DNA of 64,000 bases from JAHEJE01 sp965216335 (GTDB lineage Bacteria; Pseudomonadota; Alphaproteobacteria; Rhizobiales; Aestuariivirgaceae), in contig OZ244154.1 in the NCBI GenBank assembly GCA_965216335.1, forward strand, positions 930,001-994,000, given 5' to 3'. Numbering within the stretch: position 1 is the stretch's first letter; every line of letters starts with the position of its first letter. Positions 18,303 to 28,111 of the stretch are shown one piece after another. A model generated the notes under the pieces. That model saw only the letters and a program-made list of their open reading frames with translations, made no database searches and was not told the DNA's origin. A program made the translations under genes and the position numbers.

Positions 18303-18857
18303 CTAGAAATAGAACCGCAAGCCGCCGCGAATCATGTGATCCTGGAAATCTTCACCAGAGATCGAAATATTGCGGAACTTGTAGCCGACATCAATTGCCA
18401 TGTTCTGGGTGATCTCGACCGCCACGCCAGCCATGCCTCCCAGAGCCAGGCCGTCGTCATCGGCCGAAAAGCCAAATCCGTTGGCTTCAACCCAACCATA
18501 TCCGATGCCACCGCCGATGTAGGGCTTGATCATATCGCCCAGCGGAAAGTCGACGTAGCCGTTGACCATGACGCTGTAGGCATCGACATCAACGCCGAAA
18601 TAGTTGTAGTCGACAGCACCGTCAAAGGTCACGTCAGCCCGAAACATATGGTTGTATTTGTAGCCGATGCCCGCACCGAAACCGACGGTCTCATCGCTGC
18701 CGACAAAGTCGAAATCCTTGGAAATGGCAACCCCGATATCACCACGCAGATACCAGGCACCGCCGTAGCCTGAACTTGGTGAACCGTAGTCCGCCGCAAG
18801 CGCTGGAGTCACCATCGTGGCCGCACATACTGTGCTGACTAGAAATTTTTTGATCAC
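18303..18857 (-). CDS. Outer-membrane beta-barrel protein (Omp25/31-like)
   Basis: 184 aa. GTG at 18857 (AGGGG eight bases upstream) starts IKKFLVSTVCAATMVTPALA, a Sec signal with cleavage after ALA. The mature part alternates amphipathic strands rich in Gly and aromatic residues (GAGIGYKYN, PYIGGGIGYGWVE, DVGYKFRNI) and ends GLRFYF; the terminal Phe is the BAM recognition signal. About eight strands, like the OmpA/Omp25 membrane barrel. Monocistronic, with its own terminator. Confidence 0.82.
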   Translation of the reverse strand: MIKKFLVSTVCAATMVTPALAADYGSPSSGYGGAWYLRGDIGVAISKDFDFVGSDETVGFGAGIGYKYNHMFRADVTFDGAVDYNYFGVDVDAYSVMVNGYVDFPLGDMIKPYIGGGIGYGWVEANGFGFSADDDGLALGGMAGVAVEITQNMAIDVGYKFRNISISGEDFQDHMIRGGLRFYF

Positions 18858-19068
18858 TGCCTTTACCCCTGAATTTGTTTGTAAGATAGAGAGTTGGGTA
18901 TCGGCTATTCCGGTTGAGCGCAAGTAAACTAAAAGCTTTCGATCAAATCAAAGAACCAGTGTTGCTACAATGCAACGAGCTGTTTGGTGGTTCTGGAAAG
19001 AGTGAACAGGCCAGGCCATTGAGCGGCGCAAGGCCACCCAATGGTCTCAATTTGATATTGCCGCTTTG

Positions 19069-20088
<1,020 letters not shown>

Positions 20089-20092
20089 GATT

Positions 20093-20755
20093 TCATATCC
20101 TTTCGTCTTGCTGGTGTGCCGGACCCGCGCCGTAGAGCGCGAGAAACTGGGTTGTGGCGCGCTTGGCGTCGCGGTGGATGGTCTTTGGTGACGGCAAGTA
20201 ATCATCGCCGAGCAGAGCCCTGATCTGCACGTCACGCACCACCAGGCCAAAGAATGTCCGGAAGGCCGTTTCGGCATCGTCGAAGCGCAGCAGACCGGCC
20301 TCGCGTCCAAGCTCCATGATCGGTTTCAGGCGGCGCGCCATGGCAAACGGCCCGTTGTGCAGGACGATACGGCCCAGGCCGCTCCTGGCCGACCCGGCAT
20401 GGCCGACCGCGAGGCGGTTGAGGGCGATCGAAATCTCGCTGGTCAGAACTGCAAGCCAGCTTTCGGCAAACTGCTCAAGACACGTCCGCAACGATGCCGC
20501 ATCCAGCCCCTGAGCATCGAGCGCCGGCACCTTCACCTTGGCGGCCTGCCACTGCACCGTTGCCGTCAGCAGGCCGTCACGATCCCGGAACCATTTATAC
20601 AGCGTTTCCTTGGAACAACTTGCCCGCTGTGCCACCGCAGTCATGGTCAGCCCGTCGCCAAGCTCGACCATAAGATCGAGCGCCGCCGTCAGCACTTCGC
20701 GCTGGCGTTGCGATAGTTCTGTGTCTGCAATGTCGAAAGACGCTCTTTCCAGCAT
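20093..20755 (-). CDS. TetR-family transcriptional regulator
   Basis: 220 aa. The N-terminal TetR HTH spans about residues 16-62 (AALDLMVELGDGLTMTAVAQRASCSKETLYKWFRDRDGL). The C-terminal ligand domain is all-helical. It is the first gene of a two-gene unit with ilvC, and a CGTAC-rich palindrome about 95 bp upstream is a candidate autoregulatory site. Ligand unknown; a branched-chain intermediate would be logical but is not shown. Confidence 0.88.
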   Translation of the reverse strand: MLERASFDIADTELSQRQREVLTAALDLMVELGDGLTMTAVAQRASCSKETLYKWFRDRDGLLTATVQWQAAKVKVPALDAQGLDAASLRTCLEQFAESWLAVLTSEISIALNRLAVGHAGSARSGLGRIVLHNGPFAMARRLKPIMELGREAGLLRFDDAETAFRTFFGLVVRDVQIRALLGDDYLPSPKTIHRDAKRATTQFLALYGAGPAHQQDERI

Positions 20756-21236
20756 TTCATGCCTGCCTGTACGCCCTGCTCTGCCCGCGGCGCTTGCTTC
20801 AACCTGCCCAGGCCAACTCAGCTGTGCTTTCGTGCCTCACATTTCCGTACCGTACCGTACAGTACGCATGCTTTCATATACCGGGACAGATGCCGAGGCA
20901 ATTGAAAAATGCCGTGCCCGACGGCCGGAAGTCCGACCCACTCCATTCCCCCCGGCCAACCAAACTTAGAGCGCAACCGGGCGGCGGCAATTCGCGGGAG
21001 CGGGATGCGAAAGCACGAAAGAGCCCTGTGTTGCAGGCCGTGCTCATCCGGATGGCCCGGCGACTCAAGCATGGTCTTTGTGCTCCAACTGCAGGACATG
21101 CAGAACCGCAAAGGCAGGCAATCGGCTGAGTTGGCGCGGATTGGCGCCGGTCCGCACTCACTGAACGTTTGGCAATCCCGGTTCGATCTGCTACCCCGGC
21201 GCGGCGTTGAAACCTTGAACCGCGTGGCCAATTGCC
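20756..21236. other. 481-bp intergenic region between tetR and the APH-type gene
   Basis: Divergent promoter region. The only structure I see is the CGTAC-repeat palindrome at 20846-20866. Open frames here have no ribosome sites and atypical amino-acid content. Confidence 0.5.
20846..20866. promoter_or_regulatory. Putative TetR operator (CGTAC repeat palindrome)
   Basis: CGTACCGTACAGTACG (20851-20866) is a 16-bp palindrome with one symmetric mismatch pair. A further CGTAC at 20846-20850 extends the periodicity every five bases. It lies about 95 bp upstream of the tetR-ilvC start and is well placed for autorepression. Confidence 0.55.
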
Positions 21237-22280
21237 TTGAACACCAGCCAGCAACCGGATGCGCAATGGGTGCGCGACACGATTGTGCCGCAGTTGCAGC
21301 ACCTCGGTGCGCCGCTGGAGGGCTGGAGCGTCGAGGGGCCGGTGTTCCACAACCGCAACGGCTGGCTGTTCAAGGCCAGTCATCCGGCGGCGCGCTTTGC
21401 GGTCGCCATCAAAGTGCAGAACCCGGAAGTCATGCCGCAGGTCTCGATGCCACGGCACTATTCGTGCCTGGAGCACTATTTCAGCGCCATGCCGCGCGAT
21501 GCTGGCCTTGCGGTGCCGGAACCGGTACTGCTCGACCAGCACAACAACACCATGGCGATGCAATGGATCAGCGATCCACGCATGAGCAGGGCGCTGCTGC
21601 GGTCCGGCATGAACGCCGGCAAGCGGCGCCGCGAGTTCCGCAAGGCCGGCCGCTGGCTGGCGGCCTTTCACGCCCAGGCACCGCGCACCAGCCGGCCGCT
21701 CGGTGACTATCCCCACCTGCGGCTGGCCGACAAGATCGCCGCCGGCATCGACCGGGCCAGAGTGCCTGAGGCAGTCAACCGGCAGCTCGATGAATGCCTT
21801 GCAGCACTCGAGCAGCACTACACACAGGTCGCTGACATGCCTGTCGTTTGCGGCCGCAGGCATGGCGACTACACACCGACCAATCTGTTTGCCGGGGCCG
21901 AGCGGGTGACGGGCATCGATTTCCTGGTCAAGTGGGAGGGGCCGCTGGCAACGGATGTGTGCCGGTTCATGGCCTACGCCGATGTCTACAAGTACCTGCT
22001 CACGCCCGCCGGGCGGATGGATCACATTGGCGGCGACCGCGGCGACCTTGCCGCTTTCATGGACGGATATGGCGATGCCGGCATCCTGCCCGAAAACCAT
22101 GTCATGACCTACCTGCAGCTGTGCGAGACCGCGCGGCGGATCGCAGCGCGGGCCAACGCCGTTGCCCAGCACGGCAAGACCGCATGGCGGCTGATCGAAT
22201 TGCATCGCCTCACCCGGCGTGGTAGGTATCTTGTCGAACGTCTTGAAAATCAAACAGGATCACCGCACGCCGAACGATAA
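21237..22280 (+). CDS. Aminoglycoside phosphotransferase-family kinase (APH fold)
   Basis: 347 aa. The APH/choline-kinase catalytic loop is HGDYTPTNLF (His, Asp and Asn all present), followed by GIDFLVKWEGP in the position of the Mg-binding D-x-D/E segment. Substrates in this superfamily include small alcohols, sugars and antibiotics; nothing here marks resistance. The TTG start at 21237 lacks a strong ribosome site and is uncertain. The 3' end overlaps the convergent pdxJ end by 31 bp. Confidence 0.75.
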   Translation: MNTSQQPDAQWVRDTIVPQLQHLGAPLEGWSVEGPVFHNRNGWLFKASHPAARFAVAIKVQNPEVMPQVSMPRHYSCLEHYFSAMPRDAGLAVPEPVLLDQHNNTMAMQWISDPRMSRALLRSGMNAGKRRREFRKAGRWLAAFHAQAPRTSRPLGDYPHLRLADKIAAGIDRARVPEAVNRQLDECLAALEQHYTQVADMPVVCGRRHGDYTPTNLFAGAERVTGIDFLVKWEGPLATDVCRFMAYADVYKYLLTPAGRMDHIGGDRGDLAAFMDGYGDAGILPENHVMTYLQLCETARRIAARANAVAQHGKTAWRLIELHRLTRRGRYLVERLENQTGSPHAER

Positions 22281-22993
22281 CGCTCGACCGCGCCCGCCAT
22301 GCCGTAGATCAGGGCATCGGACGTGATGCAGTGGCCGATCGAGACCTCTGCCAGATGCGGCAGGGCGGCGACCAGCGGCGGCAGGTTGTCGAGCGTCAGG
22401 TCATGGCCGGCATTCAGCCCCAGGCCGGCGTCGCGGGCGGCGTTGCCGGTCGCCACGACATTGTCAAATTCGCGCGAGCGGGCCGGCTCTTCGAAGGCAC
22501 CGCCGTACGGGCCGGTGTAGATCTCCACCCGGTCGGCGCCGACCTCGGCGGCAAGCGGCGGCACCGCGGGGTCGGGATCGACGAACACCGAGGTGCGCAG
22601 GCCCTGCCCCTTGAAGCGGGCGATGACGCCGGTGAGGAATTCCCGGTGGGCAGCGATGTTCCAGCCGTGATCGGAGGTCGACTGGCGGATGTCGTCAGGC
22701 ACCAGCGTCACCTGGTCCGGCTTGACGTTCTCGACCAGTTCGCAGAACCGGGCATCGGGATTGCCCTCGATGTTGAATTCCCGGTCCGGGAACTCGGCCT
22801 GGATCATGGCATTGATCTCGTAGACGTCGCTGCGCCGGATGTGCCGCTCGTCCGGGCGCGGATGCACGGTGATGCCATAGGCCCCGGCCAGAAGCGCGAT
22901 GCGCGACAGACCGACCACACTCGGCCACGGCAGATCACGCCGGTTGCGCACATGGGCGATGGCATTGACGTTGACTGAGAGTTTGCAGGTCAT
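22250..22993 (-). CDS. pdxJ: Pyridoxine 5'-phosphate synthase
   Basis: 247 aa TIM barrel; joins 3-amino-2-oxopropyl phosphate and deoxyxylulose phosphate in vitamin B6 synthesis. Family landmarks are SVNVNAIAHVRN, HPRPDERHIR, FNIEGNP, LVPDD, SVFVDPD, VEIYTGPYGGAF, LNAGHDL and SIGHCITSDALI. The ATG at 22993 fits the conserved N-terminus. The genome uses the DXP-dependent B6 route. Confidence 0.95.
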   Translation of the reverse strand: MTCKLSVNVNAIAHVRNRRDLPWPSVVGLSRIALLAGAYGITVHPRPDERHIRRSDVYEINAMIQAEFPDREFNIEGNPDARFCELVENVKPDQVTLVPDDIRQSTSDHGWNIAAHREFLTGVIARFKGQGLRTSVFVDPDPAVPPLAAEVGADRVEIYTGPYGGAFEEPARSREFDNVVATGNAARDAGLGLNAGHDLTLDNLPPLVAALPHLAEVSIGHCITSDALIYGMAGAVERYRSACGDPV

Positions 22994-23084
22994 CGGTTCG
23001 TTCCGGAACATCAGCGGTGTAGAGTTGTTACCATGGCCGACGGTTCACGTCGCCGGCCAGTTTGCCGCCGCGCGCCCATGCCAG

Positions 23085-24338
23085 TCAGCGCAACGTCGGA
23101 TCGTCTTCATCATCCACCTCAAGCTCATAGACGCATTGCGAGGACTTCGGGATCGGCACGAACGGGCTGGGCTCGGGACGTTCGGCGGCCGGCGACCGGA
23201 ACAGCCGGTAGGCGACAAAGGCGCCGAAGATGACCAGTGCACCGGAAATGAACACGAACAGGCCACCCGCGCCCCACTTGTCCATGACCGCGGCGGCAAC
23301 GAGCGGGCCGAGGGTGGCGCCGACGGCAAAGATCAGCAAGAGGCTGCCGGAGACCTGCACCAGCTTGTGGGCCGGCACGCTGTCGTTGGCATGGGCAAGG
23401 CACAGGGCATAGAGCGGCACCATGAGCGCCCCGTGCACGGTTGCCAGCACCAGGGTGGGCCACAGGCCGGCAAACGGCCAGAACGCCATCAGCAGGCCGG
23501 TCGTCACCGTTCCGAGCGCCGCGCCCAGGATGACCCGGCGCCGGTCCACCCGGTCCGACAGGCGGCCGAGCGGCCATTGCGACAGCGTTCCGCCCAGGAC
23601 GAACGCCGCCATCAGCAGCGTAACCTCGTAGACGCTCATGTCGCGCTGTTGGCCGAACACCGGCCCGAGGGTCCAGAACGCCCCTTCCACTGCCCCGACC
23701 AGGAAGCACCCGACGGTGCCGACGGGGGAAATGGCGAACTGGCCCCTGATGTCGAGCTTGGCCGTCGGGATCGGGGTCGGTTCGCTGGTCGGCGTCAGCG
23801 CCAGGGGAACGACCGCCAGGCAGACCAGAATTGCCACCAGAACGAACAGCGTGAAGCCGGCGACGCCGGACAGGTTGACCATCAACTGGCCGGCCATCGT
23901 CGCGATATTGGTGACGATGATGTACATCGACAGCACCCGTCCGCGCGTTTCATCGCCCGACTGCTCGTTGAGCCAGCTCTCCAGCACCATGAACACCGTC
24001 GCCATGCAGGCCCCGCTGAGGAACCTGAGGCCGATCCACAGATAGGCATCCGGTTTGACCGGCAGCACCAGGATCGACGCTGCCAGCAAGGCCGACACGC
24101 CGGCGAAGGTGCGGATATGCCCGACCGCCTTGACCAGCCGTGGCCCCAGCAGGCACCCGGCGATGAAGCCGCCGAAATAGGCCGTGCCGAGAAAGCCGAT
24201 CGTCTGGGCGGAAAAGCTCTCCAGCCCGGCGCGCAGCGGCAGCACCGTCTGCCACAGGCCGAGACCGGCCAGCACAAGTGCTGCGCCGAGCAGCAGCGTG
24301 CCGATGGTCAGGGTCGCGTTCTTCACCTCAGTGATCAT
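23085..24338 (-). CDS. Major facilitator superfamily transporter (YcaD-like)
   Basis: 417 aa, about 12 membrane segments. An MFS motif-A-like loop is seen as GRLSDRVDRRRVILG in the second half, and the first half contains GLRFLSGACMATVFMVLESWLNEQSGDETRGRVLS. The C-terminus is an acidic cytoplasmic tail (ELEVDDEDDPTLR). Substrate unknown. Faces the gene-poor 24.3-25.4 kb region. Confidence 0.85.
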   Translation of the reverse strand: MITEVKNATLTIGTLLLGAALVLAGLGLWQTVLPLRAGLESFSAQTIGFLGTAYFGGFIAGCLLGPRLVKAVGHIRTFAGVSALLAASILVLPVKPDAYLWIGLRFLSGACMATVFMVLESWLNEQSGDETRGRVLSMYIIVTNIATMAGQLMVNLSGVAGFTLFVLVAILVCLAVVPLALTPTSEPTPIPTAKLDIRGQFAISPVGTVGCFLVGAVEGAFWTLGPVFGQQRDMSVYEVTLLMAAFVLGGTLSQWPLGRLSDRVDRRRVILGAALGTVTTGLLMAFWPFAGLWPTLVLATVHGALMVPLYALCLAHANDSVPAHKLVQVSGSLLLIFAVGATLGPLVAAAVMDKWGAGGLFVFISGALVIFGAFVAYRLFRSPAAERPEPSPFVPIPKSSQCVYELEVDDEDDPTLR

Positions 24339-24589
24339 CCCCCTGCCCTACACAAACTCAGGCCCCCTGTCGATTGCGGCAACAGCCGAAACGCCTGGAT
24401 GACCGCTTGGCGGGACCATCGCGGGCGCGCCTGTGGCAGTTCCAAACCCTCCCCCTTGCGGGGGTGAGAACCGATTTGCAATCGCTCCAGTGGAGCGATT
24501 GCAGGTTCAAACGGGCGGCGCGCAGCGCTGACCGGGTGGGGCTTGGGCCTGACCACGGGGTTCCACCGTTTGTGAATGCCGCAACCGCC

Positions 24590-24633
24590 GCACCCCACCC
24601 TAACCCTCCCCACAAGGGGGAGGGGACCGGCTG
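24590..24633. repeat. Solo end of the DUF559-type hairpin repeat
   Basis: CACCCCACCCTAACCCTCCC followed by an ACAAGGGGGAGGGG hairpin. This matches in plan the ends of the elements at 35949-36072, 45168-45292 and 51687-52176 (CCCCACCC, then a CCTCCCC / GGGGAGG hairpin). A partner end is not clear here. Confidence 0.5.
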
Positions 24634-25283
24634 TGCCGGGCGGGCACGCCTTTCCGCCGCCCGGCCTTTCGGCCTGCGGGGGAGAAGGAATGAACGGGTC
24701 GAGCGGAGCGCCTGATCCGGCGCGGATATCCTTATCGAACGTTCAAAGTCTACTTGTCGGGGCCGAGCTTTCCGACGGCCCCGGAACGCCGGGGGCGCTC
24801 CGCTCCGGTGGTTTTGGGAACCGGTCCCGCTTCCTGCCATGCCGGTGAGGGTTCGCGCACGAACCGGCCATAAGGAGCAGCGGCGCGCGATATGTCCCGC
24901 CCCGCTCCGCCAGCCGGCCCGCCGCCAGCCAGACCCTCACACGTCTCGCAGCGGCCCGGCAAACCGGACCCGCCACGCGCCAAGGCGCCGGGGCGAAACC
25001 CGCCCCAAGATGTCCACCAAAATCGGCTGATGCGAACACCATCATATGCAACACCTCGAACCTGTCACGGCCTCAAGCCAGCGCTGCTGCCGGCGGCCCC
25101 GGATATCTCACGAATAACCCCCGGGGCGGAGGACCTCGACGAACCTCTGAAAGGAAACTGCGTCTCGTAACACGCACCACCCCTCAGACACCGCCCCCTG
25201 CCCGATACCAAAGCGACCTAGGATACCACCCGTAAACCGGCAGGAGGTGGGGTGACGGTATCACAGGCAAGGATATTAGTCAA

Positions 25284-25298
25284 GAACAAAAAAAGAAC
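25284..25298 (+). promoter_or_regulatory. LexA (SOS) box, alphaproteobacterial type
   Basis: GAACAAAAAAAGAAC is a perfect match to the alphaproteobacterial LexA site GAAC-N7-GAAC (complement GTTC-N7-GTTC). It lies 75 bp upstream of the NTPase ATG. The chance of an exact 8-base match at the right place is small, but one box is not proof of control. Confidence 0.65.
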
Positions 25299-25372
25299 AT
25301 TTGACGCTTCTCAGCTGTGCATCTCTCTCTATATATACAAGGAGCGCCACCACACAGAAGCGGAAAAATCGC

Positions 25373-27073
25373 ATGTCACTAAAGTTGGTCCGAACTGAAA
25401 TACTCAGATTCTTGGTTGATACTGAGCCGGAGGTTCTTTGCATTAAAGGGAAATGGGGTGTTGGAAAAACCTTTGCTTGGAAGCGCTATCTGAGCGAGGC
25501 CCAAGAAGATAAGAAACTCGGCCTTCAGCAATCATCCTATGTGACGCTCTTTGGATTAAACTCCCTTGAGGAGCTGCGTTTCGCCATCGTTGAAGCACGC
25601 ACCATGGACGAGTCGGAAGATCAGTCCGCAACCAGCGGCGGATTTGAACGCCTCTGCGAAAGCCTTGCCAGACATTCCAAGATTCGCCCCCTCGTTTCTG
25701 CTGGTTCAGCGGTCTTTCGCGGAAAAGAACTGAGTGAACTCTTTTTCAAGATGGCGTTTACAGCTGTCAAAAATCAAGTTGTCTGCTTTGATGACCTTGA
25801 ACGGGCAGGCGAAGGATTGAAGGTGCGTGACGTTCTCGGCCTTGCTTCATTCTTGAAGGAGGAGCGCGGCTGCAAGGTTGTCCTCCTTCTCAACGACCAG
25901 CAGCTGTTAGAGAACGAACCTGGTGAATTTCAGCGATATCTCGAAAAGGTCTGCGACGTGACGCTGGCATTTGACCTCTCTGCCGAGGAGGCGTTGGAGG
26001 TCGCACTTTCCGGCAACCAACGAGTGGACAAGTTGTTGCGATCGCGGGTCGTTGAGTTGGGAATATCCAACATTCGCGTCATAAAGAAGATCGAGCGCCT
26101 CGCCAGCAAGCTCGCAGATGTTCTGCAAGACCGAGATGAGCGCGTCGTCGAACACGCAATCAACACCGTAGTTCTTGCCGGCTGGTCGGTACAAGAGCCC
26201 GACTTGGCACCACCACCTGAATTCATACGAAACTATAATGATTATCTGGTTTCAAGGCAGCTTGAGGATTCAGAACCAGAAGGAGCCGCCGCAAAGTGGG
26301 AAAAATTGCTCGAAGAGTATCCCTATCAATCAACAGGTAAGCTGGAAGAAATCATCCTTGACGGAGCGGTCTCCGGCTATTTCAGGGAAGCTGAGCTCAT
26401 CGCTGAGGCAACTGCGGTTGAAAAGCAAATCCAGCACGCCTCGCGCCCAAACTCCTTCACCGAGGCTTGGTCGGCCCTCTACCATGGCTCTTTAGCAACC
26501 GACGACGACGAGTTTCTGGATGCACTTTACAAGGGAGCGACCGAAAACCTTGATCGCGTCAGCCTGCTCAATCTCAACAGTGCGATACGCATGTTGCGCG
26601 AGTTCGACAGAAAAGAGCAGGCAGATGAAGTGGTTCGCCTGTTTATCGACGCGCGACGTCAAGAGCCAATGAAGTTCTTCAATCTCGACGAACACGATTT
26701 GAGCCCACATGATCCCCTTGACGAAACGCTCAAGGATGCATTTGACAGAGTTCGTTCAGAGTACATCGATCCGCGTGACCCATTGGAAGTTCTACGTGCA
26801 ATGGGCGAGAAACGGGGTTGGGGCGCAGCTGATATAGCGTTGATGCAAAAGCAGTCGGCAGACGATTTCGAACGCATGTTTGAGGCACTACGCGGCAAAG
26901 AGGTTCGAAGTTCGATTGAAACGTTACTTTCACTCGGCCGCTCGAACTACCCAGAATCAGATGCAATTCTCGCCGCAGCATCGGCTGCGCTTCGCCGAAT
27001 TGCCGGAAAGTCGCCAATGCGTGCGAGTAAGGTGAAGAGATTCGGCATCACGTTGGATTCCGAGGGCAAGTGA
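25373..27073 (+). CDS. KAP-like P-loop NTPase, candidate defence protein
   Basis: 566 aa. Walker A is GKWGVGKT (residues 26-33), Walker B VVCFDDLER (136-144), and a sensor-like KVVLLLND (168-175), the pattern of KAP/STAND-type NTPases. The remaining ~370 residues are helical and charged with no known domain I can name. The ATG at 25373 gives the Walker A near the N-terminus; an in-frame TTG at 25301 adds non-family sequence. GC content and codon use are visibly lower than in neighbours, suggesting transfer. A LexA box precedes it and the gene stands alone, so a single-gene phage or DNA-damage response system is possible; function is not established. Confidence 0.7.
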   Translation: MSLKLVRTEILRFLVDTEPEVLCIKGKWGVGKTFAWKRYLSEAQEDKKLGLQQSSYVTLFGLNSLEELRFAIVEARTMDESEDQSATSGGFERLCESLARHSKIRPLVSAGSAVFRGKELSELFFKMAFTAVKNQVVCFDDLERAGEGLKVRDVLGLASFLKEERGCKVVLLLNDQQLLENEPGEFQRYLEKVCDVTLAFDLSAEEALEVALSGNQRVDKLLRSRVVELGISNIRVIKKIERLASKLADVLQDRDERVVEHAINTVVLAGWSVQEPDLAPPPEFIRNYNDYLVSRQLEDSEPEGAAAKWEKLLEEYPYQSTGKLEEIILDGAVSGYFREAELIAEATAVEKQIQHASRPNSFTEAWSALYHGSLATDDDEFLDALYKGATENLDRVSLLNLNSAIRMLREFDRKEQADEVVRLFIDARRQEPMKFFNLDEHDLSPHDPLDETLKDAFDRVRSEYIDPRDPLEVLRAMGEKRGWGAADIALMQKQSADDFERMFEALRGKEVRSSIETLLSLGRSNYPESDAILAAASAALRRIAGKSPMRASKVKRFGITLDSEGK

Positions 27074-27088
27074 CCTGACCCTGAGCCC

Positions 27089-27961
27089 TCATCTTTCGAG
27101 CAGCGCGATCAGGCTGGAGGTGTCCCAGCGGCTGCCGCCCATCTTCTGGACCTGGGAGTAGAACTGGTCGACCAGGGCGGCGACGGGGATGTGGGCGCCG
27201 GTGCGGCGGGCTTCCTCGAGGCAGATGGCCAGGTCCTTGCGCATCCAGTCGACGGCAAAGCCGTGTTCGAACTCGCCGGCGATCATGGTCTTGTAGCGGT
27301 TGTCCATCTGCCAGGACCCGGCAGCACCCTTCGAGATGACGTCGATCACCGCTTCCATGTCCATGCCGGCCTTCATGCCGAAGTGGATGGCTTCCGACAG
27401 GCCCTGGACCAGGCCGGCGATGGCGATCTGGTTGCACATCTTGGCCAACTGCCCTGCCCCCACGCTGCCCAGAAGGCGGCGCGACTTGGAATAGCATTCG
27501 ATGAGCGGTTCGGCGGCATCGTAGTCGGCCTGGTCGCCGCCGCACATGACGGTGAGGACGCCGTTCTCGGCACCTGCCTGGCCGCCGGACACCGGCGCAT
27601 CGACGAAACCGCAGCCCTTGGCCTTGGCGGCGGCGTGCAGCTCGCGGGCGACATCGGCGGAGGCGGTGGTGTGGTCAACGAAGATGGCGCCCTTGCCCAT
27701 GGTGTGGAACGCCCCGCCCTCGCCCGTCGTCACGGCGCGCAGGTCGTCGTCGTTGCCGACGCAGGCGAGCACGAAATCGGCACCTTCGGCGGCCTGTTCA
27801 GGCGTGGCGGCCGTGTTGCCGCCATAATCCTTGGCCCACTGCTCCGACTTGGCAGCGGTGCGGTTGTAGACGGTGACGTCGTAGCCACCCTTGGTGACCA
27901 GGTACCCGGCCATCGGATAACCCATCACACCCAGGCCCAACCATGCCACGCGCTTTGCCAT
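27089..27961 (-). CDS. 3-hydroxyisobutyrate dehydrogenase-family NAD(P)-dependent reductase
   Basis: 290 aa beta-hydroxyacid dehydrogenase. Rossmann motif VAWLGLGVMGYPMAGYL, substrate motif FVDAPVSGGQAGAENG, and catalytic Lys in GQLAKMCNQ. Could act on 3-hydroxyisobutyrate (valine breakdown), tartronate semialdehyde or a relative; the sequence alone does not choose. ATG 27961 is preferred; an in-frame GTG at 27970 is possible. Convergent with the NTPase gene, 15 bp apart. Confidence 0.85.
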   Translation of the reverse strand: MAKRVAWLGLGVMGYPMAGYLVTKGGYDVTVYNRTAAKSEQWAKDYGGNTAATPEQAAEGADFVLACVGNDDDLRAVTTGEGGAFHTMGKGAIFVDHTTASADVARELHAAAKAKGCGFVDAPVSGGQAGAENGVLTVMCGGDQADYDAAEPLIECYSKSRRLLGSVGAGQLAKMCNQIAIAGLVQGLSEAIHFGMKAGMDMEAVIDVISKGAAGSWQMDNRYKTMIAGEFEHGFAVDWMRKDLAICLEEARRTGAHIPVAALVDQFYSQVQKMGGSRWDTSSLIALLER

Positions 27962-28111
27962 CTTGCTCACTTTCTCTGTCAGGCCGGTGTCGTCATCGAG
28001 CGCGACAGCGGCGGTTTTCCCATTCCATTTGCCTGATTTAGTATTAGAAGTTGCCGTTTGTTACAATCGCTGAGCCGTCTACAGTGGCCGGCAATTCCGG
28101 ATGGGAGAACG

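Larger units (their letters stand above)
24340..25372. other. About 1 kb without a recognisable gene
   Basis: Long frames here have no ribosome sites and read as low-complexity Arg/Pro/Ala. Structures seen are CCCTCCCCCTTGCGGGGG near 24448, a perfect hairpin with GCAATCGCTCC arms at 24478-24502, a C/G-rich repeat end near 24590-24633 and a LexA-type box at 25284-25298. Likely remnants of repeats plus the promoter of the NTPase gene. Confidence 0.5.
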
